Assembly: GCA_027452045.1 (NCBI GenBank)
Contig: DAIDHH010000031.1
Coordinates: 1 to 64,000 of the forward strand
DNA from: Gammaproteobacteria bacterium
Lineage (GTDB): Bacteria > Pseudomonadota > Gammaproteobacteria > Steroidobacterales > Steroidobacteraceae
Direction of reading: 5' to 3'
DNA length: 64,000 nt
The notes beneath the pieces are model-generated. The model searched no databases. It was not told the DNA's origin and was given only the letters and a program-made list of their open reading frames with translations. Shown in pieces: positions 9,754 to 19,717 of this stretch (position 1 is the first letter of the stretch; the number at the start of each line of letters is the position of its first letter). A program made the position numbers and the translations under genes.

Positions 9754-12048
9754 ATGCCGAGCCATCTGCCACCACCAACCGGCGCCGGCCGCCGCGAATT
9801 CCGGGCGACGCTGCTCCTTGCCCTGGCGTTTGCCTGCGTGAACGCACCGGGTGCCCGCGCCGGCGACGGCCATCGCCTGTGGCTGCGTTATGTGCCGGTA
9901 CATGGTGTATGGCGGGCGCGCTACCGGCGCGCCGCGACGGAGCTGATCTCGCAGAACGGCGCTCCCGGGACGCGCGCGGCGCACCGACTGCGGTCCCGCG
10001 CCCCATCGGCGACCCTGCGCGCCGCGCAGTCGGAGCTGCTGCGGGGCCTTACCGGCCTCCTCGGCCGCCCACCGCGGCTCAGCCCTCGAGTCACCACGAA
10101 CGGGGCGATTCTCATCGGCACGCCCCGCTCCTCCGCCCTGATCCGCTCGCTCCCGCTCGATCTTGCGCCCACGGGAACGCAGGGCTACCTCATTCGCACA
10201 CTTCAGGTGCACGGCCACCGCACGATCGTCATCGCCGCCCGGCGCGACATCGGCGTGCTCTATGGGGCGTTCGCCTTCTTGCGCCTCATCCAGACCCGAA
10301 GACCCATAGAACACCTGGACATGGTCTCGCGCCCGAAGATCCGCCACCGGGTACTTGATTTCTGGGACAACCTCGATGGCACGGTGGAGCGCGGCTATGC
10401 GGGAGACTCGCTCTGGAAGTGGGGTGAGCTGCCGGAGTACCTCTCGCCGCGCTACACCGACTTTGCCCGCGCCTGCGCCTCGATCGGCATCAACGGCGTC
10501 GTCCTCGACAACGTCAACGCCAGTCCGGTCATTCTCGAGCCGCTATACCTCGAGAAGGTTGCCGCGCTCGCGCAAGTCCTGCGCCCCTACGGCATCCGCG
10601 TCTACCTGTCGGTCCCCTTCAGCGAGCCCATCGCCCTCGGCAAGCTCAAGAGCGCCGATCCGCTCGATCCGGCCGTGCAGGGCTGGTGGGCGCGCAAGGT
10701 GAGCGAGATCTACCGCGACATTCCGGACTTCGGCGGCTTTCTGATGAAGGCCAACTCGGAAGGCCAGCCGGGACCGTCCGATTACGGCCGCACGCAGGCC
10801 GAAGGGGCCAACCTCCTCGCCCGCGCCCTCGCCCCTCACCACGGCATCGTCATGTGGCGCACCTTCCTCTACTCGACGAGCCCGGGAGCCGAAGACCGCA
10901 TCAGGCAGGCCTACGATGTGTTCAAGCCCCTCGACGGCAAGTTCCAGGACAACGTGATCCTGCAGGTGAAGAACGGTCCGCTCGACTTCCAGCCCCGGGA
11001 GCCCTTCCACCCGCTCTTTGGCGCCATGCCGAGAACGAACCTCATGCTCGAGCTCGAGATCACCAAGGAGTATCTCGGGCACCAGACGAGCTTCACCTAC
11101 CTCGGGCCGCTCTACCAGGAGGTGCTGCGCTCGGACACCTGGGCGGCGGGCCCGGGCTCGACGGTGGCCCGGATCATCGACGGCTCGCTCTATGGGGAGC
11201 GCGAGACCGCCATCGCCGGCGTCGCCAACATCGGCTCGGATCGCAACTGGTGCGGCTCGATCTTCAACCAGGCGAACTGGTATGTGTTCGGCCGCATGGC
11301 GTGGGATCCCACGGCCTCCGCCAGAGCCATCGCGCAGGAATGGGTGCGCATGACCTTCACCAACCAGGCGGCGTTCGTGCGGCCCGTGGTGAGGATGATG
11401 ATGCGCTCGCGCGAGGCGGCGGTCGATTACATGGACCCGCTCGGGCTCGCGAGCCAGATGGCCGCGGGCACGCACTTCGGCCCCGGTCCCTGGGTGCACC
11501 CGGGCAAGGGATTTCCGTCCGAGTGGTCGAGCACCTACTACAGCCGCGCCGATGCGCAGGGGATCGGATTCGATCGCACGGCGACCGGGAGCGACGCCGT
11601 TGCCCAGTACTCCCCGCACGTCGCGGCGGAATTTGCCAGCCTCGCCCACTGCCCGACGGACTTGCTCCTCTGGTTCCACCACCTGCCCTGGAACTACCGC
11701 ATGCGCTCGGGCCGGACACTCTGGGACTCCCTGGTGAGCCACTATGACCGCGGCGTCACGGCGGTGAAGCGCATGCGCACGACCTGGAGCCGCCTCGCGC
11801 GGTACGTCGATCCTCAACGCTATCGGCTCACGGCGGACTTTCTCACCATACAGGTGAGAGATGCCGAGTGGTGGCGCGATGCGAGCATCGCCTACTTCCG
11901 CTCGATCTCGCACCGGCCCCTGCCACCGGGAGCGGCCCCGCCACCGGAGCCGCTGAAGACCTACGAGGCGTTCTGCATCCCGTACGTGGAGGGCACTCCG
12001 GGCACAGGTCCCGCCTGCCCGCCCGCCGATATCCCGGTCCCTCGGTGA
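9754..12048 (+). CDS. aguA: GH67 alpha-glucuronidase, secreted
   Basis: DFWDNLDGTVERGYAGDSLW, GGFLMKANSEGQPGPSDYGRTQAEGANLLA, MVWRTFLYS are GH67-type; ATG 9754 with AGGGGG SD; operator at 9707. Confidence 0.95.
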   Translation: MPSHLPPPTGAGRREFRATLLLALAFACVNAPGARAGDGHRLWLRYVPVHGVWRARYRRAATELISQNGAPGTRAAHRLRSRAPSATLRAAQSELLRGLTGLLGRPPRLSPRVTTNGAILIGTPRSSALIRSLPLDLAPTGTQGYLIRTLQVHGHRTIVIAARRDIGVLYGAFAFLRLIQTRRPIEHLDMVSRPKIRHRVLDFWDNLDGTVERGYAGDSLWKWGELPEYLSPRYTDFARACASIGINGVVLDNVNASPVILEPLYLEKVAALAQVLRPYGIRVYLSVPFSEPIALGKLKSADPLDPAVQGWWARKVSEIYRDIPDFGGFLMKANSEGQPGPSDYGRTQAEGANLLARALAPHHGIVMWRTFLYSTSPGAEDRIRQAYDVFKPLDGKFQDNVILQVKNGPLDFQPREPFHPLFGAMPRTNLMLELEITKEYLGHQTSFTYLGPLYQEVLRSDTWAAGPGSTVARIIDGSLYGERETAIAGVANIGSDRNWCGSIFNQANWYVFGRMAWDPTASARAIAQEWVRMTFTNQAAFVRPVVRMMMRSREAAVDYMDPLGLASQMAAGTHFGPGPWVHPGKGFPSEWSSTYYSRADAQGIGFDRTATGSDAVAQYSPHVAAEFASLAHCPTDLLLWFHHLPWNYRMRSGRTLWDSLVSHYDRGVTAVKRMRTTWSRLARYVDPQRYRLTADFLTIQVRDAEWWRDASIAYFRSISHRPLPPGAAPPPEPLKTYEAFCIPYVEGTPGTGPACPPADIPVPR

Positions 12049-12084
12049 CCTCGAACGGCGCTCAAGGGGTGAGAAGCCGTTCAG

Positions 12085-12399
12085 TTACTTGTCGCCCACG
12101 AAATCCGCCACCGCGCCAGCGGGGCCTGAGGGCTCCACCGTCTCACTCGAGGCGAGCAAAGTGCTCCCGTTGAGCGAGACGATCGCCCCATTGCCGCTTG
12201 CGGCTGCGCCGCAACTGACGGTGTCGGCCATCGGGGTCAGCACGTGGCTGAACGTTCCGAACACGAATCCCGGGCCGGCCGAAAGAGGCAGGATGGCGTT
12301 GCCGTCATTCGCCAGCGCGAACCCGCATGCATACTGGGTATCGATCGCGGTGGCGCCGAGCAGTAGACCGTACGCGCGCCTGCGGCTTCTAGTTCTCAT
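12085..12399 (-). CDS. Small hypothetical protein (about 104 aa)
   Basis: ATG at 12399 preceded by a GGGGG SD-like tract like neighbouring genes; no family recognised. Confidence 0.4.
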   Translation of the reverse strand: MRTRSRRRAYGLLLGATAIDTQYACGFALANDGNAILPLSAGPGFVFGTFSHVLTPMADTVSCGAAASGNGAIVSLNGSTLLASSETVEPSGPAGAVADFVGDK

Positions 12400-12479
12400 T
12401 GTTCCCCCTGTTGTTCTCGGCCAGGCTGCGATCGGCACTGGCCGCATCTTTTACGAATCAGCTCATACGATGCCGCCGC

Positions 12480-13772
12480 TCACCAATCCGACATCGTGCC
12501 GTCCTCGAGGCGGGCGATCGGCAGTTGCCTTGGTGTATAGGGGAAGCGCGCGGCGAGCTTCTCGTCGATGCCGACGCCATGACCCGGACTCTCACCGCAG
12601 TGCAGCCGCCCGTCGCGGAAGGTGTAATCGTTGGGGAAGACTTCGAGCGTCTGCGCAGTGTGGTGCATGTATTCCTGGATGCCGAAGTTCGGCACCCACG
12701 TGTCGAAGTGCAGCGCCGCCCCCAGGGTCACGGGCGAAAGGTCGGTGGCGCCATGGAAGCCCGTTCGCACCTGATGCAGCGCGGCGAGATCGGCGATGCG
12801 GCGCACGTGCGTGATGCCGCCCGCGTGCACGAGGGTCGTGCGGATGAAGTCTATGAGCTGGCCCTCGATGAGGCGCCTGCAGTCGTAGATCGAGTTGAAC
12901 ACCTCGCCCACCGCGAGCGCGGTCACCGAGTGTCGCCGGATGAGCTCGAAGCCTTCGGGATTGTCCGCCGGCGTCGCATCTTCCAGCCAGAAGAGCCGGT
13001 GAGGCTCGAGATCGCGGGCGAGTCGCGCCGCCTCGATCGGCCTCAGGCGATGATGGGCATCGTGCAGGAGCTCGAGCTGCGTGCCGTGATCGGCGCGCAG
13101 CCGCTCGAAGAGCTTGGGAACGATCTCGAGGTAGGCCGGCGTCGACCAAACCGTCTCGGCCGGCAGTTCGCTTTCGGCCGGCTCGTACGCGTTCTTCTCG
13201 CGGGTGACGCCGTACGGCTTCTTCAGCCCCGGCACCCCGCATTGCGCCCGCACCGCCCGATATCCCATCGACACGAACCGCGCCACCTCGGCGCTCGTCT
13301 CCTCGACATCCCGCCCACTCGCATGGCCGTATACCAGCACGCCCTCGCGCGAGCGGCCGCCGAGCAGCCGATAGAGCGGCAGCCCCGCCATCTTGCCGAG
13401 GATGTCCCACAGCGCCACATCGACCGCGGCGATCGCGGTCATGGTGACCGGACCCCGCCGCCAGTACGCGCCCCGATAGAGGAACTGCCAGGTGTCCTCG
13501 ATACGCCCCGCGTCGCGCCCGATCAGGTTCGGGATCACATGGTGCTCGAGGTAGGCGGCCACGGCGAGCTCGCGACCATTGAGCGTCGCGTCCCCGAGAC
13601 CAAACACTCCGGAGCGCGTCTCGATCTTGAGTGTCACGAAGTTGCGCCCGGGACAGGTGACGATGACGCGCGCGGCGACGATCTCCCTATCCCGCGCAGC
13701 GCCGCTGAGATCCGCGCTCCCGAGCGGTGGCCCGCCGGGAGACTCCTGTGGGCCGCTCGAAACGTTGCTCAT
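12480..13772 (-). CDS. manD: D-mannonate dehydratase, enolase superfamily (ManD/RspA type)
   Basis: [41 protein letters not shown]...[15 protein letters not shown]...[17 protein letters not shown] 13772 with GGAG SD. Confidence 0.9.
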   Translation of the reverse strand: MSNVSSGPQESPGGPPLGSADLSGAARDREIVAARVIVTCPGRNFVTLKIETRSGVFGLGDATLNGRELAVAAYLEHHVIPNLIGRDAGRIEDTWQFLYRGAYWRRGPVTMTAIAAVDVALWDILGKMAGLPLYRLLGGRSREGVLVYGHASGRDVEETSAEVARFVSMGYRAVRAQCGVPGLKKPYGVTREKNAYEPAESELPAETVWSTPAYLEIVPKLFERLRADHGTQLELLHDAHHRLRPIEAARLARDLEPHRLFWLEDATPADNPEGFELIRRHSVTALAVGEVFNSIYDCRRLIEGQLIDFIRTTLVHAGGITHVRRIADLAALHQVRTGFHGATDLSPVTLGAALHFDTWVPNFGIQEYMHHTAQTLEVFPNDYTFRDGRLHCGESPGHGVGIDEKLAARFPYTPRQLPIARLEDGTMSDW

Positions 13773-13812
13773 ACACCCACTCCGCTCATACATCCACTCC
13801 CCGAAGGTTGTC

Positions 13813-15084
13813 TCACCCGACACCCGAGCCCCGAACCGCCGTCCACCGCGGCGCCAGCACGTGCATCAGGGCGAGCGCCAGAAGATACATGCCTCCGGCG
13901 ATCCCAAACAGCACGGTATAGCTGCCGGTCGCCTGCAGAACGAACCCCACCGCCGTCGCCACCAGGGCCCCGGACACCGCTCCGGCGAATCCGCCGAATC
14001 CGACCACCGAGGCCACCGCCGCGCTCGGATAGAGGTCCGAGGCGGCGGTGAAGAGGTTGGCCGACCAGCCCTGATGAGCCGCCGCCGCAAGACCGATCAG
14101 CGCCACCGCGCCCCAAAGATGCGCCATCCAGGGCGCAAAGACGATTGGCACCACGGCGAGGGCGCAGACGAGCATGGCGCCCTTGCGCGCCGCGTTGAGG
14201 CTCCAGCCGAGCCTCATGAGCCGCCCGGCGAGCCAGCCGCCGGCGATGCTGCCGGCGTCGGCCATCACGTACACCGCCACGAGCGGCGCGCCGAGTTCGG
14301 TGAGGTCGAGCCCATAGCGGTGACTGAAGAACTTCGGCAGCCAGAAGAGAAGGAACCACCACACCGGGTCGGTGAGAAACTTGCCGGTCACGAATGCCCA
14401 GGCCTGGCGGTGATGCAGCAGGTGCCTCCAGGGAAGGCTGCCGGCCGAGCCCGTGTCCCCGTCACTGCGAATGTATTGGAGCTCGAGCTGCGACAGGCGC
14501 GGGTGGCGCTGCGGCGCGCGGTACACGGTGAGCCACGTCGCAAGCCATAACAGGCTGAGCACGCTCGTCACGAGAAAGCCCGAGCGCAGCCCCCACAGCT
14601 CGGCCACCCACGGTACGGCAAGCGGCGCGAGCACCGCACCCACGTTGGATCCGGCGTTGAACAGACCCGTGGCAAAGGCCCGCTCGCGGCGCGGAAACCA
14701 CTCAGAGACGGTCTTTACGGCCGCGGGCAAATTGCCCGACTCGCCAAGCCCCAGCATGAAACGCGCGGCGGCGAACGCGAGCACCGTGCGTGCGAGCGCA
14801 TGGCTTGCCGCCGCGAGCGCCCACACGGAAATCGCAAGCGCATAGCCCACGCGCGTGCCGAGCCTGTCGATGAGCGGACCGGAAAACATGAGTCCGATGG
14901 CATAGGCGAGCTGGAAGGCCGCGACGATGTAGCCGTAGTCGAGCTGCGTCCAGCCGAGCGCGTGGCCCAATGTGGGCGCGAGGACCCCGAGCACCTGGCG
15001 GTCGAAGTAGTTGAGCGTCGTCGCCCAGAAGAGCAGCGCGCAGACGCCCCAGCGGACCCGCCCTGCCCGCTCGGTGCTCGACAC
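13813..15084 (-). CDS. MFS hexuronate/glucarate transporter (ExuT-like, ACS family)
   Basis: [44 protein letters not shown]...[29 protein letters not shown]. Confidence 0.9.
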   Translation of the reverse strand: MSSTERAGRVRWGVCALLFWATTLNYFDRQVLGVLAPTLGHALGWTQLDYGYIVAAFQLAYAIGLMFSGPLIDRLGTRVGYALAISVWALAAASHALARTVLAFAAARFMLGLGESGNLPAAVKTVSEWFPRRERAFATGLFNAGSNVGAVLAPLAVPWVAELWGLRSGFLVTSVLSLLWLATWLTVYRAPQRHPRLSQLELQYIRSDGDTGSAGSLPWRHLLHHRQAWAFVTGKFLTDPVWWFLLFWLPKFFSHRYGLDLTELGAPLVAVYVMADAGSIAGGWLAGRLMRLGWSLNAARKGAMLVCALAVVPIVFAPWMAHLWGAVALIGLAAAAHQGWSANLFTAASDLYPSAAVASVVGFGGFAGAVSGALVATAVGFVLQATGSYTVLFGIAGGMYLLALALMHVLAPRWTAVRGSGVG

Positions 15085-15111
15085 TGCGCTGAGATCACTC
15101 GAGACGATCGC

Positions 15112-17619
15112 TCACTCCCGCTTCGACTGCGGCCGGGTGAGCGCCTCGTTCGGCACGAACCGTCCCCCGTGCGCGAGCGTGGCGAGGACCGCCTCGGAAC
15201 GCTCGAGCCAGGCGTCCTGCTTGTCCGGGGTGATGTTGTTGTGATCGGAGTCGATCAAGGGCACCGCCTCCTTCGGCCCCGGTATCTCGTTGAGTGCCGT
15301 CCAGATGCCCGCCGGCGGCGCCGTCGTATCGATGAATCCCATCGCGGCGAGGACCGCGGCGGTGATGTGCGGCGCAAAGTTCACGGGGTCGAAATAGCGC
15401 GCGGTCGCGAGCAGCTTCGCATCGGTCGTGTCGTAGTACGGGTACCCGGGATTGCGGCCGTGCGCCAGGCCATTCATGTCGGTGCCGGCGGGCTCATCGA
15501 CCAGCACGGCGGTCACCTTTCCGGGGTTGAGTCCCGCGGTGACGAGGCTCTGCTGACCGCCCATGCTGGTGCCGAGGAACACCACCGTCTTGCCGTCCCA
15601 AGCGGGGCTGCGGCGGATGTACTGCAGCGCCCGGGTGTCACGCAGGTACATGTCGAGGAAGTATGAGGTCCGGCGGCTGTGATCGCCGATCGCCTGATAG
15701 TCCTGCGGCACGCCGCTGCCCTCACTCGGGGCGATGTCGTGCGAGTCGACATCGAGGGTGAGCCAGCCCTGCGCGGCGCGATTGGTGGCCCAGGAGGTAT
15801 CGAGCGGATACACCCCCGCCCATTGATAGAGAATGAGCGCCGGGAACCTGCGGCCTTTGGCGGGCATCGCGAGGTAACCGCGTACGTGAGAGCCGACGCT
15901 GTCGAGTCTCACCCTGTAGAGCTTCACGCCCGGTTGCGCGGTTGGCATCGGCGTCAACACCGGGTCCATCGGCACCTTGCCGAGCCTCGCGAGCTGGCGT
16001 TTCCAGAAGGACCAGAAATCCGCAGGCGCAGGCTCCGCAGGCCTGAGCAATGTCGGCGCCACGGCGGCACCGAACGTTGCGACGCGCTGCGCATGGTAGT
16101 CAACCGCGACGTAGACCATCGCAGGCTCATCTAGCCGCGTCGTGATCCTCACCGGTCCCGAGGACAGCGTGAATCGGCCGGTCTTGCGGACATCGAGATC
16201 GTTGGTCTTGATCGTGTAGCGGAACGAACCCGCGGGCGGGCTCTGCCCCGGCGCGAGGCTCACCGTCCAGCCGACCTTCTGACCCAGAGCGTAAATGCCG
16301 TCGGCATGAAACGGAACGCCGGTGAGCTTCGGGGCGGCGGCCCGCGCGGCCGCTGCGCTCGGGGCGAAGAATGCGAGGGGAACGGCATCGGCCATCGCGC
16401 GATAGCCGGCCGGGTTCGGATGCAGGTGGTCGCCGGAATCGTACGCGGGGCGCAGGCGATGCGGGTCCGCCGGATCGCGCACGGCCGCATCGAAATCGGC
16501 CACCGCGTCGAAATGCCCCGGCGTGCGTATCCAGGCGTTGATCTTCTCGCGGTCGGCTTCCGTTGCGGCGGATGGGTGATAGTAGGTCGAGCCGGTGAAC
16601 GGGGTGATCGTCCCGCCCATCACGCGTATACCCTCGGCGTGCGCCCGGAGAATGATCTGTCGGTAGGCGCCGATGATGTGGCGCACGAGTGCCGCGTGCT
16701 GCGCGGGCGGGATCCTTCCGTGCATGGTCGCGGTGCCGAGATCGTTGACCCCTTCGAGCACGATGAGATAACGCACGCCGCTCTGCGCGAGCACATCGCC
16801 ATCGAAGCGCGCCAGCGCATCGGGACCGAGCCCGTAGCGCAGCAGCCGGTTGCCGCCGGTGCCCACATTGACCACGCCGAGGTCGCGGGTCGCCGGCGAG
16901 GACTGCAGGCGTCTCGCGAGGTCATCGGGCCAGCGGGTATCGCTGTTGTCGGGCGTGGCGTGTCCGTCGGTGATCGAATCCCCTAGCGCGACGATGGCCG
17001 CGCCCTGGCGGCGCTCGAGCACATCGACCCCGGAGAGAAAGAACCAGTGCGCAAATCGCCTGGCCCCGGGCAGGCGGGCGGCCGCGACATGATCACCGGG
17101 GGCGAGGAAGGAGGTCTCACGGGCACCGGGATGGCTGGTCTCACCCTCGGGCGGCGCCTGCAGATGCATCGTGATCGCCAGATTCGACAGCGGCGGCGCA
17201 TCGAAAGCGACGGGGTCCGAGTAATAGACCGCCCCCGCCGGAATGATGACGCCCCGACGGCCATTGAACGTGAGCACCGTGTTGGTCGCGGGGTCGATGG
17301 TGCCGCTCGCGAGCGAGACCGGGCGGGCGATCTCGACCGAGGTGATGTAGAGGGCGCGGGTGCCGAAGGCATTCGACAGGCGCACCCGCAGCCGCCTTGC
17401 GCCCAGGGACAGATGCACGATCTGACGGAGCGTCGCGTTGGCGAACTTCGCGGCCGGCAGCGCGTTCGCCGGCTCCGGAATCTGCTGAGAGGAGGCCCAC
17501 GTGCCCACCCAATGCGCCACGGGCGATCCCCGCGCGCGCACCCCGGACCCGGCCATGCCCGCCGCGCAGGCGAGTAACGCCCACGCCAACACCGTGCGGA
17601 TCGGCGGCCGGGCGCTCAT
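15112..17619 (-). CDS. Two-domain esterase: N-terminal SGNH/GDSL hydrolase plus C-terminal CE7-like acetylxylan esterase
   Basis: SGNH blocks GDSITDG, GTGGNRLL, LEGVNDLG, DHLHP; C-term FWSFWKRQL...FLGTSMGGQQSLVTAGL...IDTTAPPAG...DSDHNN; signal peptide; ATGA overlap with the preceding gene. Confidence 0.88.
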   Translation of the reverse strand: MSARPPIRTVLAWALLACAAGMAGSGVRARGSPVAHWVGTWASSQQIPEPANALPAAKFANATLRQIVHLSLGARRLRVRLSNAFGTRALYITSVEIARPVSLASGTIDPATNTVLTFNGRRGVIIPAGAVYYSDPVAFDAPPLSNLAITMHLQAPPEGETSHPGARETSFLAPGDHVAAARLPGARRFAHWFFLSGVDVLERRQGAAIVALGDSITDGHATPDNSDTRWPDDLARRLQSSPATRDLGVVNVGTGGNRLLRYGLGPDALARFDGDVLAQSGVRYLIVLEGVNDLGTATMHGRIPPAQHAALVRHIIGAYRQIILRAHAEGIRVMGGTITPFTGSTYYHPSAATEADREKINAWIRTPGHFDAVADFDAAVRDPADPHRLRPAYDSGDHLHPNPAGYRAMADAVPLAFFAPSAAAARAAAPKLTGVPFHADGIYALGQKVGWTVSLAPGQSPPAGSFRYTIKTNDLDVRKTGRFTLSSGPVRITTRLDEPAMVYVAVDYHAQRVATFGAAVAPTLLRPAEPAPADFWSFWKRQLARLGKVPMDPVLTPMPTAQPGVKLYRVRLDSVGSHVRGYLAMPAKGRRFPALILYQWAGVYPLDTSWATNRAAQGWLTLDVDSHDIAPSEGSGVPQDYQAIGDHSRRTSYFLDMYLRDTRALQYIRRSPAWDGKTVVFLGTSMGGQQSLVTAGLNPGKVTAVLVDEPAGTDMNGLAHGRNPGYPYYDTTDAKLLATARYFDPVNFAPHITAAVLAAMGFIDTTAPPAGIWTALNEIPGPKEAVPLIDSDHNNITPDKQDAWLERSEAVLATLAHGGRFVPNEALTRPQSKRE

Positions 17620-19520
17620 GGCCGCTCCCGCAAGGCCACGAGACTATGCGGCTCCACCCGCAGCTCGTAGCCGTACTGCCGCGGCGCGGCTCTTGCGCCC
17701 CCGCCGGGGGGCGACCCGACCGAGGCCAGCGGCTCACCCTCGAGGACCGTGCCGCTCGAGAGGTCCTCGAGATGGGCCGACCCGTCGATGAGGCGGACCG
17801 CGACGGGCTGGTCGAGGTAGGACTCCACCACCCGAGCGCCATTGGCGTAGTCGAAGAGGCTCACCTGCGCGGGCCCCTCGAGCCTCGGCAGGCCCGGCGT
17901 GAGCAAGCGGCGCAGCGCATCGAGCACCGGCGGCGGGAGTGAGGCGAGATCGTTCTGCTCCTCCGGCACATCGAGCACGTACAGCTCGCCTTTCCCGTAA
18001 TGATCCATCAGGAGCAGCGGCACGCCGCCCGCATCGTCCAGACCTCTCAGCACGGCCCAATCCTCGTTCGTGTAGAAATGGATCAAGGGAAAGAGGATCG
18101 GCCGGCTCTTGCCGAGCACCGTGCCGGCGCCAAAGCCGAATCCCTCCACGTAACGGGTGGGAGCCACGATGCGGTGCGTGAGGCGCATATCGGTGACTCG
18201 ATCGAAGCCGCGGTGTTGCAGCACACGCAACAGGCCCGAGGTGATGATCACGCGATCGCCGGCGCGCAGATGCGACTCGATTTCCGTCACGATCCGCGGA
18301 TCGTGCGCCGCCGCTTGCGTGAGGAGCACCGAGTGGGCGTTCGGCCACCGCGGATACATCTCGACCGGAATGCCGATCATGCCGAGCATCTCGGGCAGGA
18401 AGTCCTCGCCGCTCGAATCGAGCGGCCGATACACCGCAAGCCCGCGAGGCTCCCCGAGGCCTCCTGCGATCCGATCGACCTGACGGAGCGAGTACGCTAC
18501 CGCATCGGCGAGGCGGGGATGGCGGGCCGCGGGAGCCCCGGGCGTTGCGCAGCACTCCAGCACCATGCGCCGGTAGTTGAATGTGGTGGGCAGGTGCTGC
18601 CAGGGGGCGCGGTTCTTCGGATCGGCGATCCTCAAGAGGTCGGTGTACTCGAACAGGTTGATCGCGGGCGCCTTGGCGAGAATCGTGTCCCAGAGCTGCT
18701 CGGCGTAGCGGTCGAGATCGTGCATGGCGATCGGGTCCACCCAGCCGCCGCCGTTGCGCCCGGGCGCGATGTTCTCGAAATACCTGAAGATCTCGTAACT
18801 CTCGTACGGCAGCAGTTCCTGATCGGTGGTGGGCGCATAGCGCGTCTCATCGCCCGTCCAGATCTCGGGAAAGATCTTCGGCTCATGCACGAGATCGAAC
18901 CCCATGCCCTGGAACGAGGGGTAGAAGTTCGGGAACTTGATGATGATGCGAACCTTGGGGTTGGCGGCCCTGGCGGGGCCGAGGATCAGATCCCGCGAGA
19001 CCTCGTCCATCGTTCGCATGCGATACTCGGCCCAGCTGCGCCCGCCCTTGGCCGCGATGTCCGCATCGCTCTTGGTATTGAAGAAATAAAGATCATCGAG
19101 CACGAACTCATTGAAGTGACGCGCCGTGAGCGCCGACATGCGCCGCGCGAGCGCGCGGTCGGCCGGCAACGCGTAATCGAGGGTGTTGAACTGCCCGCCG
19201 CGGCCCGGACCGAGCATGGCCATGCCCCCGGCCACCGCGACGCCGCGCGACTCGAAGAAATGCTTGACGCGATCGAGCTGCGCGCCATCGGCGCTCACTC
19301 CGGCGCGGTAGCTCTCGATGAACACCTGGTCGACGTGCAGTGCCGAGCCGATCTCCTTCCAGCTCGAGCGCATCCAGGCCGGATCGCGCGCCATGCGCTT
19401 CACCACCCGCACGGGTATGTAGACCGTGACCTTGAAGTTCTGGTAGGACCGCGGCGCGGTCCAGCCCGTGGCGCTCACCAGCAACAGAGCGAGCGCTCCC
19501 AGCCAATGTCCAGCTTTCAA
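17616..19520 (-). CDS. Uncharacterised putative secreted glycoside hydrolase (TIM-barrel-like plus C-terminal domains); paralog of 45130-47061
   Basis: Shares VYIPV, HFNEFVLDDLYFFNTKSDADIAAKG, WTGDETR, GGWVDP, LILFPLIHFYTNEDW...VPLLLM...GELYVLDVP with 45130-47061; TTG 19520 start with GGGGG SD, downstream of the operator. Confidence 0.75.
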   Translation of the reverse strand: MKAGHWLGALALLLVSATGWTAPRSYQNFKVTVYIPVRVVKRMARDPAWMRSSWKEIGSALHVDQVFIESYRAGVSADGAQLDRVKHFFESRGVAVAGGMAMLGPGRGGQFNTLDYALPADRALARRMSALTARHFNEFVLDDLYFFNTKSDADIAAKGGRSWAEYRMRTMDEVSRDLILGPARAANPKVRIIIKFPNFYPSFQGMGFDLVHEPKIFPEIWTGDETRYAPTTDQELLPYESYEIFRYFENIAPGRNGGGWVDPIAMHDLDRYAEQLWDTILAKAPAINLFEYTDLLRIADPKNRAPWQHLPTTFNYRRMVLECCATPGAPAARHPRLADAVAYSLRQVDRIAGGLGEPRGLAVYRPLDSSGEDFLPEMLGMIGIPVEMYPRWPNAHSVLLTQAAAHDPRIVTEIESHLRAGDRVIITSGLLRVLQHRGFDRVTDMRLTHRIVAPTRYVEGFGFGAGTVLGKSRPILFPLIHFYTNEDWAVLRGLDDAGGVPLLLMDHYGKGELYVLDVPEEQNDLASLPPPVLDALRRLLTPGLPRLEGPAQVSLFDYANGARVVESYLDQPVAVRLIDGSAHLEDLSSGTVLEGEPLASVGSPPGGGARAAPRQYGYELRVEPHSLVALRERP

Positions 19521-19587
19521 CCTGGCCCCCTTCTGCACGATCGGCCGCGATGGCGCCTGGAGCCGGAGCGCAGCCCGTGATTTTTCA

Positions 19588-19601
19588 TGATAGCGCTCAC
19601 A
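19588..19601. promoter_or_regulatory. xyl-box-like operator TGATAGCGCTCACA
   Basis: Upstream of 17616-19520; one arm imperfect. Confidence 0.65.
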
Positions 19602-19675
19602 TTCCGGCTTGGCAATTTCGAATCGAGCCAAGCGCTACGCAGCGATGGCCCTATACCGGCCGACTGATTTGGTTA

Positions 19676-19689
19676 TGATATCGGTATCA
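19676..19689. promoter_or_regulatory. xyl-box-like operator TGATATCGGTATCA
   Basis: Perfect 5-bp arms; upstream of GH3 (19718). Confidence 0.75.
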
Positions 19690-19717
19690 CATGACATCGA
19701 CGGCAAGGGGGGAGATC

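Noticed and set aside
12399-14051. 550-aa plus-strand ORF over ManD
   Set aside because: Antisense artefact of high GC
18000-19580. 526-aa plus-strand ORF antisense to the putative hydrolase
   Set aside because: The minus-strand frame is conserved in the second paralog (45130-47061); the antisense frame there is also open but has only spurious composition
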